Assembly (NCBI RefSeq): GCF_010667575.1
Contig: NZ_JAABNT010000008.1
Location: forward strand, 1 to 64,000
Reading direction: 5' to 3'
Length of the DNA stretch: 64,000 nucleotides
DNA from: Sulfitobacter sediminilitoris
Lineage (GTDB): Bacteria > Pseudomonadota > Alphaproteobacteria > Rhodobacterales > Rhodobacteraceae
Under the pieces are notes generated by a model that saw only the letters and a list, made by a program, of their open reading frames with translations, had not been told where the DNA came from and did no database searches. The number at the start of each line of letters is the position of its first letter. Position 1 is the stretch's first letter. Of this stretch, positions 52,661 to 61,855 are shown piece after piece. The position numbers were made by a program, and so were the translations under genes.

Positions 52661-52783
52661 GGCGGTGTGCCGGCCGCGCATGTCATGGTCATGCGGGGGT
52701 CTTTGCCCAACATCAATTTCGGTGCTAAGCTTCCCCCATTAGGGGCCCAAGACCTCTCAAAACGCCTGATTGGGAGCTGGTTA

Positions 52784-53101
52784 ATGTGCAACGACGTAAC
52801 GAGTGGCACTGCAGTACCGACCGTACTCATCGACAATGATCGCACGCGCGTGACCGAATGGCGGTTCGCGGGACAGGGTGACAATACCGGTTGGCACCGC
52901 CATGAGTATGACTACATCGTGGTTCCAACGGCGGACGGCGTGCTTGAGATCTTAGATGCAGAGGGCAACATCACCCAATCAGAGTTGAAGACCGGAGTCC
53001 CCTATTTCCGCCAGAAAGGCGTCGAACATGATGTGATGAACGGCAACGACCGCGAATACGCTTTTGTCGAGATCGAGCTCCTCGAACCCTCAACGGCATG
53101 A
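52784..53101 (+). CDS. Small single-domain cupin
   Basis: A 105-residue cupin. The metal motif of the first half is GWHRHEYDYIVVP, and a second-half His is in GVEHDVMNG. The beta-barrel strands between fit a small one-domain cupin such as ectoine-synthase-like or sugar-binding members; the reaction cannot be named. Start at 52784 is chosen for the GGGAG upstream and because earlier in-frame codons are not conserved in type. It precedes an AraC regulator and hyuAB on the same strand. Confidence 0.85.
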   Translation: MCNDVTSGTAVPTVLIDNDRTRVTEWRFAGQGDNTGWHRHEYDYIVVPTADGVLEILDAEGNITQSELKTGVPYFRQKGVEHDVMNGNDREYAFVEIELLEPSTA

Positions 53102-53232
53102 CCTTGTTTCCGACCGTACCCCATCCAAAGTTTTGCGCGCATTTCGCCAAGAAAACGAAAGGTACTCAGATCATCTTTTCCAAAGACAAGGGGGTAATCC
53201 GGACCGGATGACCATCCTGATAGGGTAGGACT

Positions 53233-54195
53233 ATGGAATTCTCGACCGCCAATTGCAGCGCCACGGACAAAAACCGGATCTGGGCCCAGACACTGTCTGA
53301 GACCTATTTCCCGTTGTCTGCCGAATGTCACAACGTGTCAGAATTTGAAGGAACGCTGAGTTCATGGTCCCTTGGTATCCTTGGGCTCTCGCAGATGGAA
53401 TGCGATGGCGTATTGTATCATCGCAAGCGGTCTCACTTTGCGAATGAAAAAGACAGCAGCCTGTTGATTACCATCCCTCACAAAGGCGACGTTCATTTCA
53501 AACAGGCGTCGCGGGACACCAGATGCGGCCCGGGTGGTTTTCTGGTTGAGCGTGGCGACATGCCTTATGAATTCTGGCACGGCAAACGCAACAAGCTTTG
53601 GGTGCTCAAGGTTCCAACAGCAAGTGTTCGGTCGCGGCTGGGTGCGACTGACCGGCTTGGTTCGCTGACCTTTGATGGCACCACGGGTGTCGGAGCCTAC
53701 TTCATGGGGGCGGTACGCAATACCATCGAATGCATTGATGAGATCAACAGTGCTGGGCGCGATATGGCGGGCCAGCATCTGCTGGAGCTGTTGTGTCTGT
53801 CGATGCGCAGCGATGACCGTATTCTGGACAGCCACTCGTCGACCATCCGGGCTGCGCATCTGCAGCGCGCTGAACAGTTTATTCGGGACAATCTGGCCAA
53901 TCCGAACCTGAATTCGCAGCTGGTCGCGGAATCCTGCGGGATATCGCTGCGATATCTGCAACAGCTTTTTGCCGAGAATGATCATTCAATCGTGGGATAC
54001 ATCCGCGACAAAAGGCTGACGCGCTGTGATGAGGCGCTCAAGATTGCGAACGACACGTCGACCGTTGCCCAAATCGCCCACAAGTGGGGGTTTTACGATC
54101 ATGCACAATTCTGCAAACACTATCGCAAACGCTTTGGCTGCACGCCAACTGACACCCGCCGACAAAGCCGCAGCGACGCCATAACCGGGGGGTGA
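53233..54195 (+). CDS. AraC-family transcriptional regulator
   Basis: A 320-residue regulator with an AraC-binding-like N-terminal domain (about 20-190) of the FeaR/NphR type, and the C-terminal double helix-turn-helix (about 215-310): NSQLVAESCGISLRYLQQLF and TVAQIAHKWGFYDHAQFCKH, ending KRFGCTPTDTRRQ. Such proteins activate catabolic genes. It lies 102 bases before hyuA on the same strand, so it probably controls the hyuAB operon in response to its substrate. Confidence 0.88.
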   Translation: MEFSTANCSATDKNRIWAQTLSETYFPLSAECHNVSEFEGTLSSWSLGILGLSQMECDGVLYHRKRSHFANEKDSSLLITIPHKGDVHFKQASRDTRCGPGGFLVERGDMPYEFWHGKRNKLWVLKVPTASVRSRLGATDRLGSLTFDGTTGVGAYFMGAVRNTIECIDEINSAGRDMAGQHLLELLCLSMRSDDRILDSHSSTIRAAHLQRAEQFIRDNLANPNLNSQLVAESCGISLRYLQQLFAENDHSIVGYIRDKRLTRCDEALKIANDTSTVAQIAHKWGFYDHAQFCKHYRKRFGCTPTDTRRQSRSDAITGG

Positions 54196-54297
54196 TCCCC
54201 AACTAATCTAGGACGTCTCACGCTGAAGAACCTCCCTTTTCGGAGGCATGGCTTTGCTGTGCTTTGCAACTTGGGGATAACAAAAGGACAGGGAAAA

Positions 54298-56325
54298 ATG
54301 ACCAAGACAAGGGTTGCCGTCGATGTAGGCGGCACATTCACCGATGTGTGCATCATGGACGAAGACACAGGTGAAATCCGTATCGAAAAGACCCCTTCGA
54401 CCCCTGATGATCCAATGCGGGCGATTTTGACCGGGGTCACGGAGGCCGATATCGATCTGGCAGATGTGACGATGTTTTCGCACGGCACCACGGTGGCGAC
54501 GAACGCATTGATCACACGCAGGCTGCCGCGCACCGCGATGGTCTGCACCGAGGGATTTCGCGATGTTGTCGAAATCCGCCGATCGAACAAGGAAGACCTC
54601 TGGGATACCTACAAGGACGTCGCCAAACCCTATATCCCGCGCCGTGACCGGCTTACGGTGACCGAACGCATAGATGCGGCAGGCAAGGTATTGCAGGAAC
54701 TGGACGAGGATCAGGCGCGCAAGGTTGCCGAAATCCTAAAAAAGCGTGGCGTTCAGGCGATTGCCGTTTGTTTCATCAATTCCTACGTCAACGGCCAGAA
54801 TGAACGGCGCATGAAAGAGATCCTCCAAGAGGTCATGCCGGATGTGCACATTTCCATTTCGTGCCAGATCATGCCGGAAATCTTCGAGCATGAGCGATTT
54901 TCAACAACGATGGTGAATGCCGCTGTGTCGCCGGTGGTGGTTGATTACGTATCGCGCCTCAGTGACAAGCTGTCGGACGGGGGGTATTCGCGCGATCTGC
55001 TGCTTCTTCATTCAGGCGGTGGTGTCATGACACCTGCCAGCGTCAAGGATTTCGCGGCGCGTCTGGCAGGATCGGGCATTGCAGCTGGTGCCATCGCCAG
55101 CCGTTTCATCGGCAACCTGTGCGGTTATGAGAATTCAATCGGCTTCGACATGGGCGGCACCAGCACGGATGTTTCCTTGGCCTATCAGGGCGAATCGACC
55201 GTTACGAAAGACTGGTACATTGAATTTGGTTACCCGATCCGGTTTCCCAGCATTGAGGTGCTGACTATCGGAGCCGGCGGCGGATCGCTGGCATGGAAGG
55301 ACGAGGGCGGCAGTCTGCGCAACGGACCACAGTCTGCGGGTGCCAACCCCGGACCCGCCTGCTACTCGAACGGAAACGAGGTGGCCACGAACAGCGATGC
55401 AAATGTGGTCTTGGGACGTTTGGGTACCAGCCTTGCCGGGGGGGATATCCAGCTTGATGCAGCATTGGCCGAAAAGGCGGTGCGGGACACGGTGGCTGAA
55501 CCATTCGGGATGGAACTGCGCGCTGCGGCCGAAGCCATCATCGACGTGGCCAATGCCAATATGGCCAACGCGGTGCGCCTGCTGTCCATTGCTCGGGGAT
55601 ATGATCCGCGTGACTTTGCACTGGTTGCTTTTGGCGGGGCAGGGGCGTTGCATGGGGCTGCGGTGGCCAAGGAGCTTTCGATCCCGGTTGTCATTGTGCC
55701 ACCAAACCCCGGCGTGACTTCGGCCATGGGCTGTCTGCTGGTCGACATTCAACACGATTTCTCGGACAGCTTTATGGCAGATGCTGCCTCGACCAAGCCC
55801 GAAGACCTTGAGGCTGCGTTCAGAAAGATCGAGGAAGAGGCCATTGCCCGCTTGCGACACGAGGGTGTGGCACCGGAAAATACCGTGCTCCAGCGCACGG
55901 TCGAGATGATGTATCAAGGTCAGTGGCGCTCGCTTGCGGTGCCAGCCCCGGCCAAGATCACCAGCACAAGCGACCTGATCGAAGGTTTCCACAACCAGCA
56001 TGAGCGTGAATACAATTTCCGCCGTGAGGACGCCCCGGTCAGCGTGTTCCGGGTTGGCGTGAAGGCGACCGGTGTTGTGCCCAAGGCCGAACTGCCCTCG
56101 CACCAGGTCGTTGTGCACAGGCCCGAACCCACAGGCCAGCGCGACGTGTGGTTCAATGGCAAGGCAAACACGTCTGATGTCTACGATCGCGCCCTTTTCA
56201 AGGCTGGGGCCGAATTCACAGGTCCGGCGATTGTCGAACAGGTGGATTCAACCGTTCTGGTCCCACCGAACGCGACCGCTGCCGTCGATCAATTTATGAA
56301 CATTCTTATCCGCGTGAAGGATTGA
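54298..56325 (+). CDS. hyuA: Hydantoinase/oxoprolinase subunit A (HyuA-like)
   Basis: ATP-dependent amide-ring hydrolase subunit A, 675 residues. It opens with an acetate-kinase-like fold: VAVDVGGTFTDVCIMDEDTG; further landmarks are FSHGTTVATNALITRRL, GFDMGGTSTDVSLAYQGE and LVAFGGAGALHGAAVA. With HyuB it would use ATP to open a five-membered ring such as a hydantoin or 5-oxoproline; acetone and acetophenone carboxylases are relatives. The start at 54298 has AGGGAA upstream. Substrate not readable. Confidence 0.92.
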   Translation: MTKTRVAVDVGGTFTDVCIMDEDTGEIRIEKTPSTPDDPMRAILTGVTEADIDLADVTMFSHGTTVATNALITRRLPRTAMVCTEGFRDVVEIRRSNKEDLWDTYKDVAKPYIPRRDRLTVTERIDAAGKVLQELDEDQARKVAEILKKRGVQAIAVCFINSYVNGQNERRMKEILQEVMPDVHISISCQIMPEIFEHERFSTTMVNAAVSPVVVDYVSRLSDKLSDGGYSRDLLLLHSGGGVMTPASVKDFAARLAGSGIAAGAIASRFIGNLCGYENSIGFDMGGTSTDVSLAYQGESTVTKDWYIEFGYPIRFPSIEVLTIGAGGGSLAWKDEGGSLRNGPQSAGANPGPACYSNGNEVATNSDANVVLGRLGTSLAGGDIQLDAALAEKAVRDTVAEPFGMELRAAAEAIIDVANANMANAVRLLSIARGYDPRDFALVAFGGAGALHGAAVAKELSIPVVIVPPNPGVTSAMGCLLVDIQHDFSDSFMADAASTKPEDLEAAFRKIEEEAIARLRHEGVAPENTVLQRTVEMMYQGQWRSLAVPAPAKITSTSDLIEGFHNQHEREYNFRREDAPVSVFRVGVKATGVVPKAELPSHQVVVHRPEPTGQRDVWFNGKANTSDVYDRALFKAGAEFTGPAIVEQVDSTVLVPPNATAAVDQFMNILIRVKD

Positions 56326-56328
56326 GCC

Positions 56329-58290
56329 GTGAACACTACAACACCACAGGAACTGGACCCGGTCACATTCGAGGTTCTCAAAAATTCATTCATCACGTCG
56401 GTCGACCAGATGGCCGAGCAGATGCTGCGGACATGTTATTCCTTTGTGATCTACAACCGTGATTTTTCCAACGCCCTGCATGACGCCGACGGCAATTGCG
56501 TGGCCCAGGGTAACGCGGATATCGCGGTCCACGTCGGCACATTGCATTACACTTGCAAGGACGTGATCCGGGCCTTTGAAGGCGATATGTATCCCGGTGA
56601 CGTCTATGCGATAAATGACCCTTATGCCGGTGGCACCCACTTCAGCGACGTGCGATTGATCCGACCCATCTTTGATGAGGAAACGCTCATCGGCTTTTCC
56701 CAGTCAAACGGGCACTGGTCCGATTTGGGCGGCTCTGTGCCCGGATCCTTCAACGTGACGGCCCATGAAATGTTCGGAGAGGCCGTGCGCATCACGCCGA
56801 TCCGGCTGTTCCACAAGGGCAAGTTCTGCTCGGATGTTGCCAACATGATCGCGGCCAATACCCGTGATCCTGCATCCATCATCGGGGACATTCATTCTCA
56901 GGCGCAGGCCACGCAGGTCTCTGAACGCGAACTGCAGAGACTGGTTGGAAAATATGGCCGGGGACAGGTTCTTCAGGGCATGAACGAGGTGCAGGATTAC
57001 GTCGAACGTGCCGTGCGCCAGCGCATCCTGGAACTGCCTGACGGCACATGGGAGGCAGTGGACTACATCGACCGTGATCCCGGTGCCGGAGAAGGCATGA
57101 TCCCCATTCACATCAAGATGACAATCAAGGGCGATCAGATCACCTATGATTTCGAAGGGAGTCACCCGACGATTTCGTCAATCTATAACTCCGCGCATGG
57201 CGCCACATTCTCAGCCGTCGTTGCGGGGATGAAGACGTTCTTTCCGGACCTCCCACTCAACAGCGGCTTCTACCGGATGGTTGATATCAAAGCGCCGAAA
57301 GGCAGTGTCGTCAGCGCTGAGTGGCCGATCGCGGTAACCGGATTTCTGATGCCGTTCGAAAAGATCATGAACGCCATTTTCGAGATGTGGTCCAAGATCA
57401 TGCCGGAACGTGCCATCGCCTGTGCCTTTAACCTCGAATATCTGCTGGCAGGGGGCAATGACCTGCGCAAGCCCGACAAGCCCATCTACATGTTCTATGA
57501 ATGGCTGCCCGGCGGTTGGGGTGGGCGCAACGGCAAAGATGGAAGCGACGTAACCACCGCCTGTTTTGGCACAGGCCTGATGTCACAGCCCTCGGAAGGG
57601 AACGAGCGGGTCAATCCCACCCGCGCGGATGAGTTCCAGATCAAGCAAGACAGTCCCGGACCGGGCAAATGGCGCGGCGGCGCCGGTGTTATCAAGGCAT
57701 CAACGCTGCTGGAGGCGGAGAATACCGTTATCTCTTATATCTGTGACCGCGAAAGGGCCGTAGTATGGGGCATCGAGGGCGGCTTGCCTTCCATGCCGCA
57801 CGGGCTGATGATCGAACATTGCGACACGGGGGAAGAGAAATGGCTTGGCTCTGTTTTTTCCAACTACAAAATCAAAAGCGGGGATCGCTTCACCCGTCCG
57901 ACTGCGGGCGGTGGTGGATTTGGCGACCCGCTTGAGCGGGACGTAGATCAGGTCAAGGAAGATGTCATAGACGAATACGTCTCGGTTGAGCGGGCCAAGA
58001 CGGACTATGGCGTGGTCATCAACGTGATTGACCGCGACATGCTGGAATATGAGGTGGACCATGACGCGACTGAAAAGGCACGCGCAGAGATACGTGCAAA
58101 CCGTGTTGCATGGGCGCGGATGGACCCCGAAAATGTCGCGCAGATGTTCAAGGATGGCCAGATCAACGAAATGGACGCAGTGCGGCGGTATGCCGTCATC
58201 CTAGATTGGGGCACGGGCGATCTGATGCCAAAATCAACGGAGCAATTCCGCGAAAGCTTTGAGCGGCGCTCGGTCGCGCATTGGAATTGA
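56329..58290 (+). CDS. hyuB: Hydantoinase/oxoprolinase subunit B (HyuB-like)
   Basis: Partner subunit, 653 residues, GTG start 3 bases after the hyuA stop. Typical segments are LDPVTFEVLKNSFITSVDQM, DVYAINDPYAGGTHFSDVRL, SNGHWSDLGGSVPGSF, PTRADEFQIKQDSPGPGKWR and PTAGGGGFGDPLERD. HyuB supplies the metal site where the phosphorylated substrate is hydrolysed (family knowledge). The C-terminal 60 residues carry extra sequence beyond the GGGGFG block. It converges with the LysR gene. Confidence 0.92.
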   Translation: MNTTTPQELDPVTFEVLKNSFITSVDQMAEQMLRTCYSFVIYNRDFSNALHDADGNCVAQGNADIAVHVGTLHYTCKDVIRAFEGDMYPGDVYAINDPYAGGTHFSDVRLIRPIFDEETLIGFSQSNGHWSDLGGSVPGSFNVTAHEMFGEAVRITPIRLFHKGKFCSDVANMIAANTRDPASIIGDIHSQAQATQVSERELQRLVGKYGRGQVLQGMNEVQDYVERAVRQRILELPDGTWEAVDYIDRDPGAGEGMIPIHIKMTIKGDQITYDFEGSHPTISSIYNSAHGATFSAVVAGMKTFFPDLPLNSGFYRMVDIKAPKGSVVSAEWPIAVTGFLMPFEKIMNAIFEMWSKIMPERAIACAFNLEYLLAGGNDLRKPDKPIYMFYEWLPGGWGGRNGKDGSDVTTACFGTGLMSQPSEGNERVNPTRADEFQIKQDSPGPGKWRGGAGVIKASTLLEAENTVISYICDRERAVVWGIEGGLPSMPHGLMIEHCDTGEEKWLGSVFSNYKIKSGDRFTRPTAGGGGFGDPLERDVDQVKEDVIDEYVSVERAKTDYGVVINVIDRDMLEYEVDHDATEKARAEIRANRVAWARMDPENVAQMFKDGQINEMDAVRRYAVILDWGTGDLMPKSTEQFRESFERRSVAHWN

Positions 58291-58340
58291 TGCTTATGAA
58301 CAAGAGCCTGCCCCGAACACAAAGCGGGACAGGCGAATGG

Positions 58341-59267
58341 TTACGCGAATTCTTCGGGGCGCGCGGTGCCCATCTGGGGCGTCCCGAAAAGACTGCGGAA
58401 GTAACTTCGAAAGGCGGTCATCTCAGGTGTAAAACTTTCATCGCGCCGCCAGACAAGTCCCACGTCCATGGCAGGCACATCATCAATGATCTCTGTTGTC
58501 TCAAGCCGCCGTCCTTCCAGCGACCAGGGGCGATAAACCATGTCGGACAGGATTGACACACCCTGACCATTGGCCACCATTGACCGCACGGCCTCAATCG
58601 ACGACGTGCGCATGATGACCTGCGGCTCCATGCGGCACCGCGCCCAATACCGCTGCGAGGTATGGGCAGCCTCGTCTACGGTGAGCATCACATAGGGCTC
58701 ACGCGATATCTCCTCCAGCGTGACCTTTTCGCGTGACAAAAGGTGATGGCGCGAAGGAAGCCAGAGACGTCGGGGAGAGCGGATCAGGGTTTCGGTCGAA
58801 ATCTCAGGATTGGTAATATTCGACGTCAGCGCCACACCGATATCAATCTGGCCAGATACCAACGCGTCCTCAAGCGCTGTTCGAGACATTTCACGCAAAT
58901 TCAGCTTTATGTCCGGGAGTGTTCGGGCCAGCCGATCCAGGTGCACAGGAAGGAAGTACCCCATGACCGTATATGACGCGGCCAGATCCAGTGTCCCCTT
59001 CAGCGCGACGGCCTCGCTGGTCTGAAGAGAATCCTCGACCTTGGCAATGACGTCATAGCCGGACGCAAGAAATCTTCGTCCCGCCTCTGTCAGCGTCATG
59101 CCGAGGGAGGACCGCTGAAAAAGACGCACGCCCAGAACAGCCTCCAGTTCACGGATCGCAGCCGTTACGGCCGATTGCGAAACCGAAAGCTCGATTGCGG
59201 CCCGACTGACTTGCCCAAGCTCGGCAGTTGCAATGAAATATTTCAGATGCCGCAGGTTGTAAGACAT
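58341..59267 (-). CDS. LysR-family transcriptional regulator
   Basis: A 308-residue LysR regulator. The winged HTH (about 1-60) is NLRHLKYFIATAELGQVSRA, then SVSQSAVTAAIRELEAVLGV. The substrate domain (about 90-295) follows. Start at 59267 has a good AAGGAG. It is divergent from pxpA with a LysR-type palindrome between, so it most likely controls the pxpA operon and its own gene. The effector is probably the substrate or its product. Confidence 0.92.
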   Translation of the reverse strand: MSYNLRHLKYFIATAELGQVSRAAIELSVSQSAVTAAIRELEAVLGVRLFQRSSLGMTLTEAGRRFLASGYDVIAKVEDSLQTSEAVALKGTLDLAASYTVMGYFLPVHLDRLARTLPDIKLNLREMSRTALEDALVSGQIDIGVALTSNITNPEISTETLIRSPRRLWLPSRHHLLSREKVTLEEISREPYVMLTVDEAAHTSQRYWARCRMEPQVIMRTSSIEAVRSMVANGQGVSILSDMVYRPWSLEGRRLETTEIIDDVPAMDVGLVWRRDESFTPEMTAFRSYFRSLFGTPQMGTARPEEFA

Positions 59268-59291
59268 GCTCGGTACTCCTTGAAACGGGAA

Positions 59292-59308
59292 TATCAGAAA
59301 AACTGATA
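59292..59308. promoter_or_regulatory. LysR-type operator (T-N11-A)
   Basis: TATCAG, five A, CTGATA: a perfect 6-bp inverted repeat in the LysR/pxpA divergent region. The T (59294) and A (59306) are 11 bases apart, matching the LysR T-N11-A rule. It lies about 25 bases from the LysR start and 84 from pxpA. Confidence 0.75.
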
Positions 59309-59391
59309 GTGACACCACAGAAAAAAGAACTTCTGCGCAAGCATGTTTTGTGGCTACCCTTGGGTAAAGCATTGGTCTGGGGGCCTTGAAG

Positions 59392-60165
59392 ATGTTTCGA
59401 ACCACTGTCGATCTGAACTGTGATATGGGCGAAGGCTTTGGCCACTGGAGCTACGGTGATGCGCCGGATTCAGCGTTGATGCCGCTTATCAGCTCGGCGA
59501 ACGTCGCCGCTGGTTTTCACGCAGGTGATCCAAACCAGATGGACGCGGTTGTCGGACTGGCCGCTGAACACGGTGTGGGGCTGGGTGCGCATCCCGGATA
59601 TTACGATCTGCAGGGGTTTGGGCGACGCACGATCAAGGCAAAGCCCGAAGAGCTGGTGAACGATGTGGTCTACCAAACCGGTGCGCTTCGCGAATTTGGC
59701 CGTCGCCACGGCATTGCGCTGCAACATGTGAAACCTCATGGCGCACTTTACATGGATTTTGCGGTGAGTTCCGACATGTCACGCCAGTTGGTCGATACAC
59801 TGCAGGCCACCGGACCTGACTTGTTTCTTTACTGTATGTCCGTGTCCGAGACGTATCGTATTGCTCGTGAGGTGGGCCAGCCTGTGATCCGTGAATTCTA
59901 TGCCGATCGCGACTACGACAATTCCGGTTCCATCGTATTTGCGCGCAAGATGCGCAAACTCGACCCCGAAGAGGTGGCGGAAAAATGCGTGCGCGCCTGC
60001 GTCGAGGGCAAGGTCAAAACCGTTGATGGTGATGACATTGAGATACCGTTCGAATCCATCTGTTTTCACTCTGATACGCCCGGCGCGCTGGCCATCGGCA
60101 CCGCCGTACGTGCGCAACTTACGGCGAATGGTGTGACCATCGCCGCACCAAGCCATACTTCCTGA
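59392..60165 (+). CDS. pxpA: LamB/YcsF family 5-oxoprolinase subunit A (PxpA)
   Basis: A 257-residue member of the LamB/YcsF family (PxpA), TIM-barrel-like. [14 protein letters not shown] is the usual opening; [49 protein letters not shown] and [14 protein letters not shown] give the His/Asp cluster of the active site. With PxpB and PxpC it forms ATP-dependent 5-oxoprolinase in Bacillus subtilis (family knowledge). The ATG at 59392 is preferred to an in-frame TTG at 59386. It is the first gene of the operon. Confidence 0.92.
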   Translation: MFRTTVDLNCDMGEGFGHWSYGDAPDSALMPLISSANVAAGFHAGDPNQMDAVVGLAAEHGVGLGAHPGYYDLQGFGRRTIKAKPEELVNDVVYQTGALREFGRRHGIALQHVKPHGALYMDFAVSSDMSRQLVDTLQATGPDLFLYCMSVSETYRIAREVGQPVIREFYADRDYDNSGSIVFARKMRKLDPEEVAEKCVRACVEGKVKTVDGDDIEIPFESICFHSDTPGALAIGTAVRAQLTANGVTIAAPSHTS

Positions 60166-60199
60166 ATTCCGATCCATCACTGTCGAAAGGACCTGACCC

Positions 60200-60436
60200 T
60201 TGGCAAAACAAATCCAATCTCCGCTTCCGGGCACCTTCTATCGCAAACCGGCACCTGAAGAGCCAAACTTCATAGAAGACGGCGCAAGCATCGCCGTTGG
60301 CGATACTATCGGGCTGGTTGAGGTTATGAAGACCTTCCACGAGGTGAAAGCCGAAACAGCCGGTGACAACGCACGTTTTCAGGCCGAAAACGAAGCGCCT
60401 GTGATGGCGGGCGCCGTACTGGTGGAAATGGACTGA
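60200..60436 (+). CDS. Free biotin carboxyl carrier domain protein
   Basis: A 78-residue biotinyl/lipoyl domain. The attachment Lys44 is in LVEVMKTFHEV, a variant of the common AMKM motif; MKTF-type sites are seen in short AccB-like carriers. SPLPGTFYRKPAPEEPNFIE is the first half of the hammerhead. It starts with TTG behind GAAAGG. It stands between pxpA and a biotin carboxylase and lacks the N-terminal Ala/Pro linker of housekeeping AccB, so it is likely dedicated to this operon. Confidence 0.88.
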   Translation: MAKQIQSPLPGTFYRKPAPEEPNFIEDGASIAVGDTIGLVEVMKTFHEVKAETAGDNARFQAENEAPVMAGAVLVEMD

Positions 60437-60440
60437 TCGC

Positions 60441-61805
60441 ATGGACCTGACCGGCAAATCGCTATTTATCGCCAATCGGGGCGAAATAGCGGTCCGCATC
60501 AACCGCGCGGCCAAGGCGTTGGGCCTGAGTGTCATTCAGGGTCACTCCGAGGCAGACGCCGATATGCTGGCCGTCCGGATGGCCGATCGTGCTGTTGAAC
60601 TGGGCCCGCCAGCTGCGAACAAGTCGTATCTTGATGTTGCACGCGTGGTTGCCGTCGCAAAAGAGGCGGGTGCGGATGCTGTACATCCCGGCTACGGGTT
60701 CCTTGCAGAAAATGCGTCCTTTGCGGCAGCAGTGGAAGCGGCTGGCATGATCTTTGTCGGACCAACTGCAGATACGATTTCGCGGATGGGTGACAAGGTT
60801 GCGGCACGCGAAGCGGCAATTGCCGCCGAAGTGCCGACATCGCCTGGCAGCGATGGGCGGATCGAAGGCGTAGACGAGGGCCTGAAAGTTGCGGCCGCAA
60901 TCGGGTATCCGCTGATGATCAAGGCGGCGGCAGGCGGCGGCGGCCGTGGTATCCGCGTGGCCGAGAGCGATGACGATTTGCGCCGCCTGATCCCGCAGGC
61001 ACAAAGCGAGGCAGCCGCAGCTTTTGGCGATGGCGGGCTTTATATCGAACGCATGGTCCGCGATGCGCGCCACATCGAGGTGCAGGTTTTGGGGGACGGC
61101 AGTCGCGCCGTGCACCTTTTTGAACGCGAATGCTCTCTGCAACGTCGCCGGCAAAAGGTCTGGGAAGAAGCACCAGCTGCCTGCCTGAGCGATGCCGCCC
61201 GCACGCGGGTGTGCGATGCATCCGTACGCATGGCCGAAGCAGTAAATTACCGCGGGGCAGGGACGCTGGAATTCCTCTATGAACCGGAACGCGATGAATT
61301 CTACTTTATGGAGATGAATACCCGAATTCAGGTCGAACACCCCGTTACAGAGATGATCACGGGTGTCGATCTGGTACAGGAGATGATCCGCATTGCCTTT
61401 GGGGAACCTCTGCGTCTGGCTCAAGACGACGTATCAATGAGTGGTCATTCCATCGAAGTGCGCGTCAACGCGGAAGACCCTTCAAACAACTTCATGCCAT
61501 TTCCCGGCCTTGTTGGTGCGATGGCGATGCCCGCCAACGCCCGATTTGATACGATGTTGTATGAAGGCTATGCGATTCCGCCGTTCTACGATTCACTTCT
61601 GGGTAAACTGATCGTGCACGGGGCAAACCGTGAAGCAGCGATGAACGCTCTTGCGACCGCCCTTGACGAGATCCGTATCGAGGGGCTGAAGACCACTTTG
61701 CCGCTGTTTCGCGCGTTGGTGCGCGACGCGGACATCCGGGCTGATAAGGCCACAACATCCTATCTTGAGACGTGGCTGGAAAGCCATGCAATCGACGCCG
61801 CCTGA
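60441..61805 (+). CDS. Biotin carboxylase (AccC-like)
   Basis: A complete biotin carboxylase of 454 residues: N-terminal SLFIANRGEIAVRINRAAKA, ATP-grasp with the Gly loop IKAAAGGGGRGIRVAE, EMNTRIQVEHPVTEMITGVD, and the C-terminal PSNNFMPFPGLVG. It carboxylates the biotin of the neighbouring carrier using ATP and bicarbonate. No carboxyltransferase of the AccAD type is nearby; instead pxpBC, related to the carboxyltransferase of urea carboxylase, follow. It starts four bases after the carrier. Confidence 0.92.
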   Translation: MDLTGKSLFIANRGEIAVRINRAAKALGLSVIQGHSEADADMLAVRMADRAVELGPPAANKSYLDVARVVAVAKEAGADAVHPGYGFLAENASFAAAVEAAGMIFVGPTADTISRMGDKVAAREAAIAAEVPTSPGSDGRIEGVDEGLKVAAAIGYPLMIKAAAGGGGRGIRVAESDDDLRRLIPQAQSEAAAAFGDGGLYIERMVRDARHIEVQVLGDGSRAVHLFERECSLQRRRQKVWEEAPAACLSDAARTRVCDASVRMAEAVNYRGAGTLEFLYEPERDEFYFMEMNTRIQVEHPVTEMITGVDLVQEMIRIAFGEPLRLAQDDVSMSGHSIEVRVNAEDPSNNFMPFPGLVGAMAMPANARFDTMLYEGYAIPPFYDSLLGKLIVHGANREAAMNALATALDEIRIEGLKTTLPLFRALVRDADIRADKATTSYLETWLESHAIDAA

Positions 61806-61855
61806 GCGCGGCAGCATATCGCCGGGCTCGACCGTTCGGCAAGGAGGCGCAACAT

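Noticed and set aside
55135-56118. 327-codon minus-strand open frame
   Set aside because: Antisense to hyuA, His/Arg-rich translation without recognisable features.
60462-61424. 320-codon minus-strand open frame
   Set aside because: Antisense to the biotin carboxylase, which has all its motifs.
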